Of a stretch of DNA of 64,000 bases, positions 33,163-41,929 are shown piece after piece. The translations under genes were made by a program, and so were the position numbers. Source of the stretch: Spirochaetaceae bacterium. Lineage in GTDB: Bacteria; Myxococcota_A; UBA9160; UBA4427. Positions within the stretch are counted from its first letter, which is position 1; every line of letters begins with the position of its first letter. Where the stretch lies: NCBI GenBank assembly GCA_020632655.1, contig JACKFD010000006.1:186001-250000 (forward strand), given 5' to 3'. The notes below the pieces were generated by a model. It saw only the letters and a list, made by a program, of their open reading frames with translations. It ran no database searches and was not told the origin of the DNA.

Positions 33163-34425
33163 TCAGCTCTCGCCGAGCCGCGCCTTCTCCCGCTCGATGT
33201 ACCCCTTCCACTGCTCGGCCGTCTCGCGGGTGCCTTCGTAGCGGGTCGCACGCTCGAACGCTGCCATCGCCGCATCCCACTTCTTCTCGTTCGCGGCAGC
33301 GATCCCGGAGAGGATGTGCGCCTGGCCCTCGTCGGCCAGACCGCCCTTGTCGAAGGCCTGGCTGAGCGAGGCCCGCGCATTCTCCCACTCGCCGAGCTGC
33401 AGATGCACCTGCGCCTTGCGCACGTAGAGCGCACCGTTGTCGGACATCGCCGCCGCCTTGGCCAGCGGCTCCACCGCCAACGCCCACTCCCGCGACTGCA
33501 GCAGCGAGTCGGAGTAGGTCTGGTAGGCCTGCATGGTCGGCGCGATGCTGCCGTCCTCCAGCCCCTTCTTCATGATCTCGGCGCCGCGATGGGGCAGGCC
33601 TTCGACCATGAACATCTGGGCCATGCGGGTCAGATCGCGATCTTCCTTGATGAAGCCCTCGTACTTCGCGAGCTGCTGGACCGCGAGGCTCTTGTCCATC
33701 TGGTCCATCTCGGAGTAGATGGCCGCCATCTGGGACCAGTAGGCCTTGCTCGGGAACTTCAGGATGATGTCGTCGAGGATCGCGAGCGCTTCCTTGTACT
33801 CCTGCCGCTCGAGATGGAGCGAGAGCAGCAGCCGGTACCAGGCCTCGCGCGGCGTGTCTGCGAGCTCCACAGCCTTCTTGGCGGGCGCGATCGCGTCCTG
33901 GGCCCGTCCGGCCTGATAGTAGGTCACGGCGAGCGTGTAGTAGGAGGCGGGCGCGGGCGTCTCGACCTGGGAGATCCACTTCTCGAGGGTCACGATCGCG
34001 TCGTCGTAGCGCTCGAGCATCGTCTGGAGCTGACCCACGAGGTAGAGCGCGTTCAGCTGGTCCGCCGGCTGCAAGGCTTCCTCGGCGACGCTCTCCTCCA
34101 GGTACTTGAGCGCCGTCTCGTAGTCCTCATCCTGAGCCGCGAGGGTGCCGAGCAGGTTGAGGATGCGGGCACGGCCGTAGGGCTTGGCGCGCTTGAGATT
34201 GATGTCGAGCAGGATCTGCTTGGCCTGGGCGCGGTTCGCCGCGACCTCCTCGTCGGTCCCCTCGGTCCGGAGGAGCTCGATCACCTGCAGCATCTTCTTC
34301 TGGTTGCGCTCGCTGAAGGTGTACTTCGCGTCCTGGGCGGAGGCCGGGACGGTCGCCAGCAGCATGCCCAACAGGGCGATGCCCATGGCCAGCCGTCGAC
34401 GCGCGCGAACGAGGCTCGAGGTCAT
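33163..34425 (-). CDS. Secreted TPR protein of the TonB system
   Basis: A 420-residue exported protein. The signal peptide spans about residues 1-31 (hydrophobic AMGIALLGMLLATVPASA, cleavage after ASA). The rest is tetratricopeptide-like: repeated helical pairs such as LNALYLVGQLQTMLERYDDA and SYYTLAVTYYQAGRAQDAIA. It is the last gene in the DUF3450-ExbB-ExbB-ExbD-TonB-TPR order. In gammaproteobacterial TonB2/TtpC-type clusters a periplasmic TPR protein occupies this place and probably organises the complex. ATG 34425 is preferred for the strong GGAGGG 7 bases upstream. Confidence 0.88.
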   Translation of the reverse strand: MTSSLVRARRRLAMGIALLGMLLATVPASAQDAKYTFSERNQKKMLQVIELLRTEGTDEEVAANRAQAKQILLDINLKRAKPYGRARILNLLGTLAAQDEDYETALKYLEESVAEEALQPADQLNALYLVGQLQTMLERYDDAIVTLEKWISQVETPAPASYYTLAVTYYQAGRAQDAIAPAKKAVELADTPREAWYRLLLSLHLERQEYKEALAILDDIILKFPSKAYWSQMAAIYSEMDQMDKSLAVQQLAKYEGFIKEDRDLTRMAQMFMVEGLPHRGAEIMKKGLEDGSIAPTMQAYQTYSDSLLQSREWALAVEPLAKAAAMSDNGALYVRKAQVHLQLGEWENARASLSQAFDKGGLADEGQAHILSGIAAANEKKWDAAMAAFERATRYEGTRETAEQWKGYIEREKARLGES

Positions 34426-34442
34426 CCGTCCCTCCGTCACGA

Positions 34443-35063
34443 TCATCCGGCCTCGCTGCCGAGCCGGAACGGGATGGCGATCTTCTGGCCGGGCTGCTCG
34501 ACCGGCTCGCCATTCACGATCTTCGGGTTGTACTTCCATTGGGAGATCGCCTTGAGGGCCGCCTTGTTGAAGATCGTGCTCGGCTCGTACGCGACCACCT
34601 TGGGATCCTTGACGGAGCCCGTCTTGCTGATCGTGAACTCGACGAGCACTCGGCCCTCGATGCCCCGCTGCAATGCACGCTCGGGGTAGGTCGGGGGCAC
34701 GCGGACGAGCGGCACGGCGTCGCCGTCCGCCGAGGCCATCGAGAATCCGCCACCGGTCTCGAGGGCCATGTCCGTCTCGACCGCAGCGCCGATGCCGATC
34801 CCACCACCGTCGAGGCTGGTCGTCTGGTCCATCGAGAAGTCGGGCGGCGGCGGCGTGTCGTCGATCTTCTCCTTGCGCGGCGGCTCGCGGTCCTTGGCCT
34901 GGACCTCCTCGACCTGCTTCACGCGCACGAAGTCGACGACCTTGATCTGGTCCTTCTCCTCGAGTTTGCCCTCTACGCCGATCATGGTCTGCATCAGGTA
35001 GAAGAGACCGAAGGTCACGCCGCAGGCGAGGACGAAGGCGATGAGGACGCGGGCTACCTGCAT
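34443..35063 (-). CDS. tonB: TonB family energy transducer
   Basis: A 206-residue inner-membrane-anchored protein. One N-terminal membrane helix (VLIAFVLACGVTFGLFYLM), then a short Pro/Lys-rich periplasmic stretch, and the C-terminal TonB domain beginning PPTYPERALQRGIEGRVLVEF and ending WKYNPKIVNGEPVEQPG. It carries proton-motive energy from ExbB/ExbD to outer-membrane transporters. The short linker is typical of TonB2-like proteins. It lies 2 bases after exbD and 17 bases before the TPR gene. Confidence 0.93.
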   Translation of the reverse strand: MQVARVLIAFVLACGVTFGLFYLMQTMIGVEGKLEEKDQIKVVDFVRVKQVEEVQAKDREPPRKEKIDDTPPPPDFSMDQTTSLDGGGIGIGAAVETDMALETGGGFSMASADGDAVPLVRVPPTYPERALQRGIEGRVLVEFTISKTGSVKDPKVVAYEPSTIFNKAALKAISQWKYNPKIVNGEPVEQPGQKIAIPFRLGSEAG

Positions 35064-35065
35064 CG

Positions 35066-35476
35066 TCAGTTCACCTCCGCCGCGAGCGAGATCTCTTCCA
35101 CCCCGGCCAGACGCGCCTGATCCATGACCTCGACGAGCAGACCGTTGAAGGCCGCGGGTCCCGCCGCGATGATGACCTGCCCGTCGGGCCGCTCCGCATG
35201 GAGTCGCTCGATGTTCGGTCGCACGGCGCGGATGTCGACGGGTCGACGGTCGACGAAGATCAGCCCGTCGTTCGAGATCTGGACGAGGATGTTCTTGTTG
35301 CTCTCGACCGTCTTCGGATTGCCGCCGCCCTCGGGCCGGTTCAGATCGAGACCGACCTCCTTGACGAACGACGCGGTCACGATGAAGAAGATCAGCATGA
35401 TGAACACCACGTCGAGCATCGGGGTCAGATCGACCTCGGCCTCGTCGTCGATTCGTCCGGATCTACGCCGCCTCAT
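35066..35476 (-). CDS. exbD: ExbD/TolR family proton-channel protein
   Basis: A 136-residue protein with a single N-terminal membrane helix containing the essential acid in VDLTPMLDVVFIMLIFFIVT (Asp about residue 23). The periplasmic domain follows (NILVQISNDGLIFVDRRPVD). With ExbB it forms the proton channel that energises TonB. Start overlaps the exbB stop (ATGA). Confidence 0.94.
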   Translation of the reverse strand: MRRRRSGRIDDEAEVDLTPMLDVVFIMLIFFIVTASFVKEVGLDLNRPEGGGNPKTVESNKNILVQISNDGLIFVDRRPVDIRAVRPNIERLHAERPDGQVIIAAGPAAFNGLLVEVMDQARLAGVEEISLAAEVN

Positions 35477-36003
35477 TCAGCCCCCCCGTGCTCGATCTCG
35501 AGCCGATCGGCCAGCCGCTCCCCTTCGTCGGACGCGAACTGCTCGAGCCGCGCCGAGAGGATCAGCCCCGAGAGGGCAGCGACCATGCCCGCCATCGTCG
35601 GGATCGTCGCCTTCGACACACCACCCGCCATCGCCTTCGCGTTGCCGCTGCCGGCGATCGCCATCACGTCGAAGACCTCGATCATGCCCGTGACCGTGCC
35701 CAGCAGACCGAGCAACGGACAGAGCGCGACGAGGACCCGGATGTAGGCGAGCCCGCTCTCGAGCTGCATGCGCAGCTCCGAGATCATCAGGCGTCGGATC
35801 TGGTGCGCCCCCCACGAGGAGTGGTCCTCGCGGGCGCGCCAGGTCGCCTGGGCCTCCTCCGAGACCTTCGGGAAGACCGCGTAGAAGTAGTAGAAGCGCT
35901 CCAGCATCAGCGTCCACATCGTGATGGTCACGATGCCGATGAACCGGAGCACGCCCCCACCGGTCTCCAGGAAGGCCTGGACGTCGAGAATCATCTGCCC
36001 CAT
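35473..36003 (-). CDS. exbB: MotA/TolQ/ExbB family proton channel (short ExbB)
   Basis: A 176-residue membrane protein. It has an N-terminal helix (GVLRFIGIVTITMWTLMLERF), then the conserved two-helix unit LVALCPLLGLLGTVTGMIEVF and MAGGVSKATIPTMAGMVAALSGL. It forms the pentameric channel with ExbD. It follows a longer ExbB paralogue by 14 bases. Two different ExbB-type proteins in one operon is the TonB2/TtpC pattern. Confidence 0.93.
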   Translation of the reverse strand: MGQMILDVQAFLETGGGVLRFIGIVTITMWTLMLERFYYFYAVFPKVSEEAQATWRAREDHSSWGAHQIRRLMISELRMQLESGLAYIRVLVALCPLLGLLGTVTGMIEVFDVMAIAGSGNAKAMAGGVSKATIPTMAGMVAALSGLILSARLEQFASDEGERLADRLEIEHGGAE

Positions 36004-36017
36004 CGGGTCGCCCTCGC

Positions 36018-37421
36018 CTACTCCTGCTTCGCGATCAGACCAGCGCTCTGCTCGTCGAGCGTGTCGACGATCCGCTTCGTGTTGTTCGACAACACGGCGT
36101 GCAGCAGCACGAGCGGAATGGCCGTCACGAGACCGAGCATCGTCGTGACGAGCGCCTCGGAGATGCCGCCCGCCATCATGCGCGGGTCGCCTGCACCGAA
36201 GAGCGTGATCGACTGGAAGGTCTTGATCATACCGGTCACCGTACCGAGCAGACCCATCAGCGGCGCCACGACCGACACGATGCGCACGAGCCAGACCAGG
36301 CTCTCGAGCTTGCCGGACTCCCGGAGCACGGCCTCGTCGAGCAGCAGCTCCAGCTGCTCGCGATCGACGTCGGGATTGTCCGCGGCGACCGAGAGAACGC
36401 GACCGAGCGCGTTGCCCTTGTCCGGTCGGCTGCTCTTCTTCTGGGCCGCGACCTTGCGCGACTCCACGAAGAGCATGATGAACTTGATGACGCCGAACGC
36501 GAAGGCGAGCGCGCCGAGGATGATGATCGCGTAGCCGACCGTACCACCTTCCGGCAGACGCTCGATCAGCTCCCGGGACTCGATCAACACCGCGAGCAGC
36601 GATCCGCGCGACGGATCGACGGCCAGACCCGCGAGCTCCTCGTTCGAGCTCGTGTACTCCGCGATCGTGTCGAGGAAGCGGGCCGGGGGCTGACGGCTCA
36701 GGGTCTGCAGCTTGCCGTCCTGCCAGAGCAGGTACTCGTCGTTCGAGATCGCCGAGAACGGTCCCGCCCGCACGACCTGTCGCTTCTCGACGCCGCTCGG
36801 CGTGAAGACGTCCGCCTCGAACTCGACGACCTTGCCCTGCTCGACCATCTCGCGAACCATCTCGGCCCAGAGCCGCTCGAGCTCGGCGATCGACGGCAGC
36901 TCCTTGCTCGCACCGAGCTTCTCGAGGAACTCGACCCGGTCGAGACCGAATTGCGCGGTCGTGAGGGAGGCCTGGACGTTGCCGCGGGTGTCGCCGGCGA
37001 TCTGGCGCGTCACACCGAAGAGCTCGCCGAGGTTGCCCATGCGCTGCTCGAGCGCCTGCTCGAGCTCGGCGATCTTGACCTCCTTCTCCTGATACTCCTT
37101 CTCGAGCGCCTGGCTGCGGGCCTCTTCCCGGGCCTCGCGGCCCTTGGCGTCGGCGAGCATCTCCTTCTGATCCTCGCGGGCCGCGGCGAAGCGGCGCTCG
37201 CGCTCCTTGTCCTCCTGCTTCTCGACCTCCCAGCCCTTGCGGACCTGCTGGAGGAGGTCGTCGGCCGTCGCCGGCTCCGGACCCTGGATCACCATCGGCG
37301 TCGGCTCACCGCTCTGGGCCGAGGCCACGAAGGGCATCAGCAGACCGGCCGCGACGACGACGAGAACTCCGCGCAGCCCGGCGCGGACGACGTTGGATGC
37401 GAGTCGAACCTGGCGGGACAT
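36018..37421 (-). CDS. Long ExbB/TtpC-like protein with periplasmic coiled coil
   Basis: A 467-residue protein. A signal sequence (residues 1-35, ending VASAQ) is followed by a charged coiled coil (about 50-135), a periplasmic domain with KELPSIAELERLWAEMVREM and ISNDEYLLWQDGKLQ, then three membrane helices with the MotA/TolQ/ExbB unit VAPLMGLLGTVTGMIKTFQS and ISEALVTTMLGLVTAIPLVL. This architecture matches TtpC of Vibrio TonB2 systems, required for energy transfer. Its start overlaps the DUF3450 gene stop by one base (TGATG). Confidence 0.9.
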   Translation of the reverse strand: MSRQVRLASNVVRAGLRGVLVVVAAGLLMPFVASAQSGEPTPMVIQGPEPATADDLLQQVRKGWEVEKQEDKERERRFAAAREDQKEMLADAKGREAREEARSQALEKEYQEKEVKIAELEQALEQRMGNLGELFGVTRQIAGDTRGNVQASLTTAQFGLDRVEFLEKLGASKELPSIAELERLWAEMVREMVEQGKVVEFEADVFTPSGVEKRQVVRAGPFSAISNDEYLLWQDGKLQTLSRQPPARFLDTIAEYTSSNEELAGLAVDPSRGSLLAVLIESRELIERLPEGGTVGYAIIILGALAFAFGVIKFIMLFVESRKVAAQKKSSRPDKGNALGRVLSVAADNPDVDREQLELLLDEAVLRESGKLESLVWLVRIVSVVAPLMGLLGTVTGMIKTFQSITLFGAGDPRMMAGGISEALVTTMLGLVTAIPLVLLHAVLSNNTKRIVDTLDEQSAGLIAKQE

Positions 37422-38248
37422 CAGCTGTTCCCTCCCTTCTGGGGCTGCGGAAGCGGGACCCGGATCAGCTGCGGAGCGGCCTGCTTCTTCGCGACGCGCA
37501 GGCCCTCGGCGACCCAGTTGGCGTAGTCGCTGTGGTCGAGCGGAACGAACTCCCCGCCCTGGCCATTCGCATTCCGCTTCCAGACGCCGACCTCCTCACC
37601 GTCGCGGGTCTGGTAGAGGAGCCCGATCCGACCGATGCGAAGGAAGTCGACCGGCACGAGCTCACCGCCCTTCGGAATCGTACCCGGCGTGGCGTCGATG
37701 GTTCGGCCGTAGTCGTTCTCGATCTGGTAGGCCTCGAGGATGCGGCGATAGCGCTCCGCGTCGGCGACGTCCGAGCGGCGCATCAGGACGCGCAGGCCAT
37801 CGACCCGCGCCTTGCGCTCCTCGGCGAGGAAGGGGACGTCGAGGGCGACGAACTTGTCGAGGGCGTCGATCATCTTGAGCATCAGCGGCGTCACCGCGCG
37901 ACCGACCTCCTCGACGCCGTCGATCTGCCGCTGCAGCGAAGCGAGCTCCTCGTTCTGGGAGTCGATCACCTGTACCAGCTGACGGTTGAAGATCTGGAGC
38001 GACTCGATCTTCTTGTTCGTCAGGCGGAACTCGGCGATCAGGCTGTCGGTCGCGGTCGCGATCTCTTCCACCCGCTTCTGCGAAGCCGCGCCGGCCTCGT
38101 TCGCCCGCACGCGCTCCTCGATCGGCGCATCGAGCTGCTGTGCCGTCGCCGTGCCGGAGGCCAGCACCACGAAGACCGCGGCTGCGCTTCCTGCGGCGCT
38201 CCCTACGGCTTTGACGATGCTGATCGCCGTCGCCCTCAAGCTCATCAT
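37421..38248 (-). CDS. DUF3450 family exported protein, first gene of the TonB operon
   Basis: A 275-residue secreted protein: signal peptide (about residues 1-35, ending GTATA), a coiled-coil region (about 45-110, FNRQLVQVIDSQNEELASLQ), then RRILEAYQIENDYGRTIDA and VDFLRIGRIGLLYQTRDGEE, which are DUF3450 hallmarks. The family is found with TonB2-type ExbB/ExbD/TonB genes. Its role is probably periplasmic and structural. The start is the first of two adjacent ATGs (GAGGAG 8 bases upstream). Confidence 0.9.
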   Translation of the reverse strand: MMSLRATAISIVKAVGSAAGSAAAVFVVLASGTATAQQLDAPIEERVRANEAGAASQKRVEEIATATDSLIAEFRLTNKKIESLQIFNRQLVQVIDSQNEELASLQRQIDGVEEVGRAVTPLMLKMIDALDKFVALDVPFLAEERKARVDGLRVLMRRSDVADAERYRRILEAYQIENDYGRTIDATPGTIPKGGELVPVDFLRIGRIGLLYQTRDGEEVGVWKRNANGQGGEFVPLDHSDYANWVAEGLRVAKKQAAPQLIRVPLPQPQKGGNS

Positions 38249-38956
38249 TCACTCTTCTCCTCGGTCATTGCTTGACACGATCTTTCGAATCACACGGCGA
38301 CGGTCGCTCCGATTCCCGTCGAGCTCCGTCCGCCGATCCGCCTCTCCAGCCCTCTGCTCCGCTTCGCGCGCGCCGTCGGCGCCCGCCTCCCCGATGCGCG
38401 TTCCCGGTACGCTCCCCGTCGCGCGGCCTCGCACGATGCCACGCCCCCGAGCGTCCCGCCGCCTTCGTCCACGTCAGTGTGACGAAATCGCGTTCGGGCC
38501 GCCCGGCACGCCGGGACACCAAACACCATCCCTCGTGATCGATGTGATCGAAATTCAAGGAAGGCTCTCCCGACCGAGGACAGCATTCGCCGGGGGGCCG
38601 GCCGCGGGGTTTCGGTCGAGAGCGTCTGGGGCGCGCCCGGTATTCTTTCTAATCTGGATCAAATTTCCAAGCGGTTTTTTGGGCTTCGCTGCAGGTCTTG
38701 CGAGTGGGCGCCGGTGTCACGCCGAAGCAGCCAGCGAGACGATTGCCGCGCGCGCGGTCCCGGCGAGAGCTGACGCCACGTGAGACCTCCCCGGTCGCGA
38801 TGTGCTTCGAGGGGAGGCGGCCCCGAGCGGCACGGTCCATCGACGCGGCCCCGAGACGCCGCGCCCGACGGGCCGGACGCCGAGGAAGACCATATTCTCC
38901 GCGGGCTTGTGGCGTCGCCGCAGGCGTCGCACGCCGTCCGGGAGCCGAACGAACGC
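38249..38956. other. 708-bp intergenic region between the TonB operon and lutA
   Basis: The region separates divergent operons. I see no supported gene. An AT-rich island at about 38637-38692 stands out in the otherwise GC-rich DNA and is the best place for promoters. No Fur-box match was recognisable, although TonB operons are often iron-regulated. Confidence 0.5.
38642..38670 (-). promoter_or_regulatory. Candidate promoter of the TonB operon
   Basis: On the minus strand TTGGAA (38670-38665) and AAGAAT (38647-38642) are separated by 17 bases, each matching four of six consensus positions. It would give a leader of ~385 bases before the DUF3450 gene. Confidence 0.25.
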
Positions 38957-39727
38957 ATGCGCGTCGCCCTCTTCGTCCCCTGCTACGTCGATCAGCTCCG
39001 ACCCACGGTCGGACTCGCCACCCTCGCGCTGCTCGAGGCGGTGGGCTGCGAGGTGGCGTACCCGGAGGAGCAGACCTGCTGTGGACAGCCCTTCGCGACG
39101 GCGGGCGAGCCACGCCGCGCCGCCGCGCTCGGCCGACGCTTCGTCGAGGTCTTCGAGGCGTTCGATGCGATCGTCGCGCCATCGGGCAGCTGCGTCGCGA
39201 CGCTGCGCCACGGATTGCCCCGATGGAGTCCCGATCCCCGCGCGCACGCCGTCGCCGCGCGCACCCGCGAGCTCTGCGAGCTGCTCGGGGATCCCGCGAC
39301 CCGGCCCCTGCCCCGTGGCCGCTATCCCCATCGCGTCGGGATCCACGCGAGCTGCCACGCCCTGCGCGAGCTACGCCTGGGCTCGCCGAGCGAGTCGCGC
39401 GAGCCGCCCCGCCCGGACCCCGCGCGCCGGCTGCTGAGTGGGCTGGAAGGGCTCGAGCTCGTCGAGCCCGCCCGCCGCGACGAGTGCTGCGGCTTCGGAG
39501 GCGTCTTCGCGATCGAGCAGGAGGCCGTCTCGGCGCGCATGGGCCTCGATCGTCTGACGGACCATCAAAGAGCCGGCGCCGAGGTCATCGTCTCGACCGA
39601 CGTCTCCTGCCTGCTCCAGCTGGAGGGCGTGGCCCGCCGTCACGGCCATCCACAGCGCTTCCTCCACGTCGCCGAGGTGCTCGCCGCGGCCTGCGGGCTC
39701 GACGGCGACGCCGGCCGGACGAGCTGA
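38957..39727 (+). CDS. lutA: LutA/YkgE-type (Fe-S)-binding CCG-domain protein
   Basis: A 256-residue protein with two CCG (cysteine-rich) domains: the first has LFVPCYVDQL and EEQTCCGQPFATAG, the second has GIHASCHALREL and DECCGFGGVFAIE. With LutB and LutC it forms the L-lactate oxidation complex feeding electrons to the respiratory chain. ATG 38957 is the family start. lutB follows 11 bases downstream. Confidence 0.93.
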   Translation: MRVALFVPCYVDQLRPTVGLATLALLEAVGCEVAYPEEQTCCGQPFATAGEPRRAAALGRRFVEVFEAFDAIVAPSGSCVATLRHGLPRWSPDPRAHAVAARTRELCELLGDPATRPLPRGRYPHRVGIHASCHALRELRLGSPSESREPPRPDPARRLLSGLEGLELVEPARRDECCGFGGVFAIEQEAVSARMGLDRLTDHQRAGAEVIVSTDVSCLLQLEGVARRHGHPQRFLHVAEVLAAACGLDGDAGRTS

Positions 39728-39738
39728 GGGCGCAGCCG

Positions 39739-41232
39739 ATGGCGGATCGCGGCATGGCCACGGGCGGACGGGGTCTCACGGAGGGAGACGTGGCAGACAC
39801 GGCACCGGACTGGACGGATGCCGGTGCGGCGCGCGGCCGGACGAGCCACGCGAGTCGCGCGCGACGCTTCGTGGCGGACGCCGCGCGGACGACCTGGCAC
39901 GATGCGTCGCTCTGGGGCGTGCGGGCGAAGCGGGATGCGGCGGCGGCGCAGGTGCCCGACTGGGAGACCCTGCGCGAGGACGCCGCGTCGACGAAGCGGG
40001 ATGCGCTCGCGCGGCTCCCCGAGCTCTGGCGACGCTTCGAGGAGCGGGCCTCGGCGGCGGGCGCGCAGGTGCATTGGGCGCGCGACGCACGCGAGCACAA
40101 CGAGATCGTCGCGCGGTTGCTGCGGGACCGGCACGTCTCGCGCGTCGTGAAGAGCAAGTCGATGCTGACCGAGGAGTGCGGCCTCAACCCCTTCCTCGAG
40201 GCGAGAGGCATCGAGGTCGTCGACACCGATCTCGGCGAACGCATCGTGCAGCTCCGCCACGAGCCCCCGAGCCACATCGTCATGCCCGCGATCCATCTGC
40301 GGCGCCAGGAGGTCGGCGCCCTCTTCGCGCGCGAGATGGGCAGCGCCCCGGGCCTCGAGGATCCCGACGCGCTCACCGCCGTCGCCCGCCGCGACCTGCG
40401 CGGCCGCTTCCTCGCCGCCGAAGCGGGCATCACGGGCGTGAACTTCGCCGTCGCCGAGAGCGGCGCGATCGTCGTCGTCACGAACGAGGGCAACGCCGAT
40501 CTCGGCACCGCGCTCCCCCCGCTCCACATCGCGTGCGTCGGCCTCGAGAAGATCGTCCCCGAGACCCGCGACCTCGCGCCGCTCCTGCGCCTGCTCGCGC
40601 GCTCGGCGACCGGCCAGGCGATCACGACCTACACCTCCCACTTCCGCGGCCCGCGCCCGCTGCCCGGCTCCGAGCTCCACGTCGTCGTGGTCGACAACGG
40701 TCGCAGCCGACTGCTCGCCCGCCCCGACTTCGAGGAGGCGCTCGCCTGCATCCGCTGCGGCGCCTGCCTCAACACCTGCCCCGTCTACCGGCGCAGCGGC
40801 GGACACAGCTACGCGACGACCGTCCCCGGTCCGATCGGCTCCGTCCTCGCGCCCGCCCGCGACCCCGGAGCCCACGCCGATCTGCCGCGAGCCTGCAGCC
40901 TCTGCGGCTCCTGCAGCGAGGTCTGCCCCGTCAAGGTCCCGCTCCATCGTCAGCTCCTGGCCTGGCGCGGCGTGCTCGCCGACGAGGGCCACGTCCCGCG
41001 GCATCGACGCGCGGCCCTCGCCTTTCTCAGCGCCTTGATGCTGCGCCCCACCACCTACCACGTGCTCGCGCGGGTCGCGCGCAGCCTCGCGCGCCGGCTG
41101 CCGGCTCCGATCCTCGATCGGCTCGCCGCGCCGTGGACGCGGACGCGCGCCCTGCCACCGATCCCTGCGCAGAGCTTCCGCGAGCAGATGCGCGCACGCC
41201 GACGCCGTCGCGAGCAGGAGCACCGGCCATGA
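39739..41232 (+). CDS. lutB: LutB-type iron-sulfur protein with LUD domain
   Basis: A 497-residue protein. The N-terminal two-thirds is an LUD domain (VVKSKSMLTEECGLNPFLEA, GVNFAVAESGAIVVVTNEGN), then a twin 4Fe-4S ferredoxin region with CIRCGACLNTCPVYR (about residue 338) and CSLCGSCSEVCPVKVP (about residue 390), and a C-terminal helical tail. It is the core of the L-lactate utilisation complex. The first 20-30 residues are not conserved-looking, and a second ATG 15 bases on is possible. Its stop overlaps a 13-codon mini-ORF. Confidence 0.93.
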   Translation: MADRGMATGGRGLTEGDVADTAPDWTDAGAARGRTSHASRARRFVADAARTTWHDASLWGVRAKRDAAAAQVPDWETLREDAASTKRDALARLPELWRRFEERASAAGAQVHWARDAREHNEIVARLLRDRHVSRVVKSKSMLTEECGLNPFLEARGIEVVDTDLGERIVQLRHEPPSHIVMPAIHLRRQEVGALFAREMGSAPGLEDPDALTAVARRDLRGRFLAAEAGITGVNFAVAESGAIVVVTNEGNADLGTALPPLHIACVGLEKIVPETRDLAPLLRLLARSATGQAITTYTSHFRGPRPLPGSELHVVVVDNGRSRLLARPDFEEALACIRCGACLNTCPVYRRSGGHSYATTVPGPIGSVLAPARDPGAHADLPRACSLCGSCSEVCPVKVPLHRQLLAWRGVLADEGHVPRHRRAALAFLSALMLRPTTYHVLARVARSLARRLPAPILDRLAAPWTRTRALPPIPAQSFREQMRARRRRREQEHRP

Positions 41233-41288
41233 GCGGAGCACGCGATACGACCGCGGAGCACCGGCGATGAGCGGAGCACGCGATGCGA
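41218..41288 (+). repeat. 38-bp tandem duplication at the lutB/lutC junction
   Basis: The segment from 41218 is repeated from 41256: about 29 bases match with one C/G difference before the copies drift. Each copy carries an ATGA start-stop overlap, at 41229 and 41267. Confidence 0.9.
41229..41270 (+). CDS. 13-codon coupled mini-ORF created by duplication
   Basis: ATG 41229 overlaps the lutB stop (ATGA) and opens MSGARDTTAEHRR, ending at TGA 41268-41270. That stop in turn overlaps the lutC start (ATG 41267). The first six residues are the same as those of LutC. It looks like a duplicated lutC start that drifted out of frame. It may simply pass ribosomes on to lutC. Confidence 0.45.
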   Translation: MSGARDTTAEHRR

Positions 41289-41857
41289 TCTTCGCGGCAC
41301 TCGAGGCCGCCCGGTCCGTGCGGGTCGCGGCGCGTGTCCGGGCGCCGTCGCCCGCCCTGCCCGCGGATCCCGTCGCCATGCTGCGCGAGCGTGTCGCGCA
41401 GGCGGGTGGACGTCTTCAGGCGCTGACGCGACCCGGGAGCCTCGACGAGGTCGAGTGGCCCGCGCCGCTCGACACCCTGCACCACGTCTACTCGGCGCAC
41501 CCCGCACTCGCGAGCCGCGGCGTGGGTCTCGCTACGACAGACGTCCACGCCCTCGCGGCGCTCGAGCTCTGCGTGCTGCGCGCCGAGCTCGCGGTCGTCG
41601 AGAGCGGCGCCGTCTGGCACGTCCCCCGGTCGCCCGGCGAGCGCGCCGCCGCGCTGCTCGCGGAGCATCTCGTCGTCGTCGTCCCGGACTCCGGACTCGT
41701 CGCGACGCTCCACGGGGTCTACGAACGCATCCGTCTCGATCGGATCGCCTTCGGCTGGCTGCTCTGCGGTCCATCGAAGACCGCGGACATCGAGCAGGCC
41801 CTCGTGCTCGGCGCCCACGGCCCCCGGAGCTTCCGCCTCGTGCTGGAGCCCGACTGA
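41267..41857 (+). CDS. lutC: LutC/YkgG-type LUD-domain protein
   Basis: A 196-residue LUD-domain protein: LAVVESGAVWHVPRSPGERA, LLAEHLVVVVPDSGLVATLH, then the end signature WLLCGPSKTADIEQALVLGAHGP. It completes the LutABC L-lactate oxidation set. Its start lies in the second copy of a 38-bp duplication; the ATGA overlap with the mini-ORF suggests coupled translation. Confidence 0.92.
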   Translation: MSGARDAIFAALEAARSVRVAARVRAPSPALPADPVAMLRERVAQAGGRLQALTRPGSLDEVEWPAPLDTLHHVYSAHPALASRGVGLATTDVHALAALELCVLRAELAVVESGAVWHVPRSPGERAAALLAEHLVVVVPDSGLVATLHGVYERIRLDRIAFGWLLCGPSKTADIEQALVLGAHGPRSFRLVLEPD

Positions 41858-41929
41858 GCGACGCTCGCCGGACGGCGCACGGGCTGCGAGAATCGGCCGC
41901 GAGCGTGGACGGCGACGCGGAGGGCGACT

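Noticed and set aside
38600..38700. Fur box upstream of the TonB operon
   Set aside because: The AT-rich island has no convincing GATAAT-type inverted repeat; only a weak sigma-70 promoter could be proposed.
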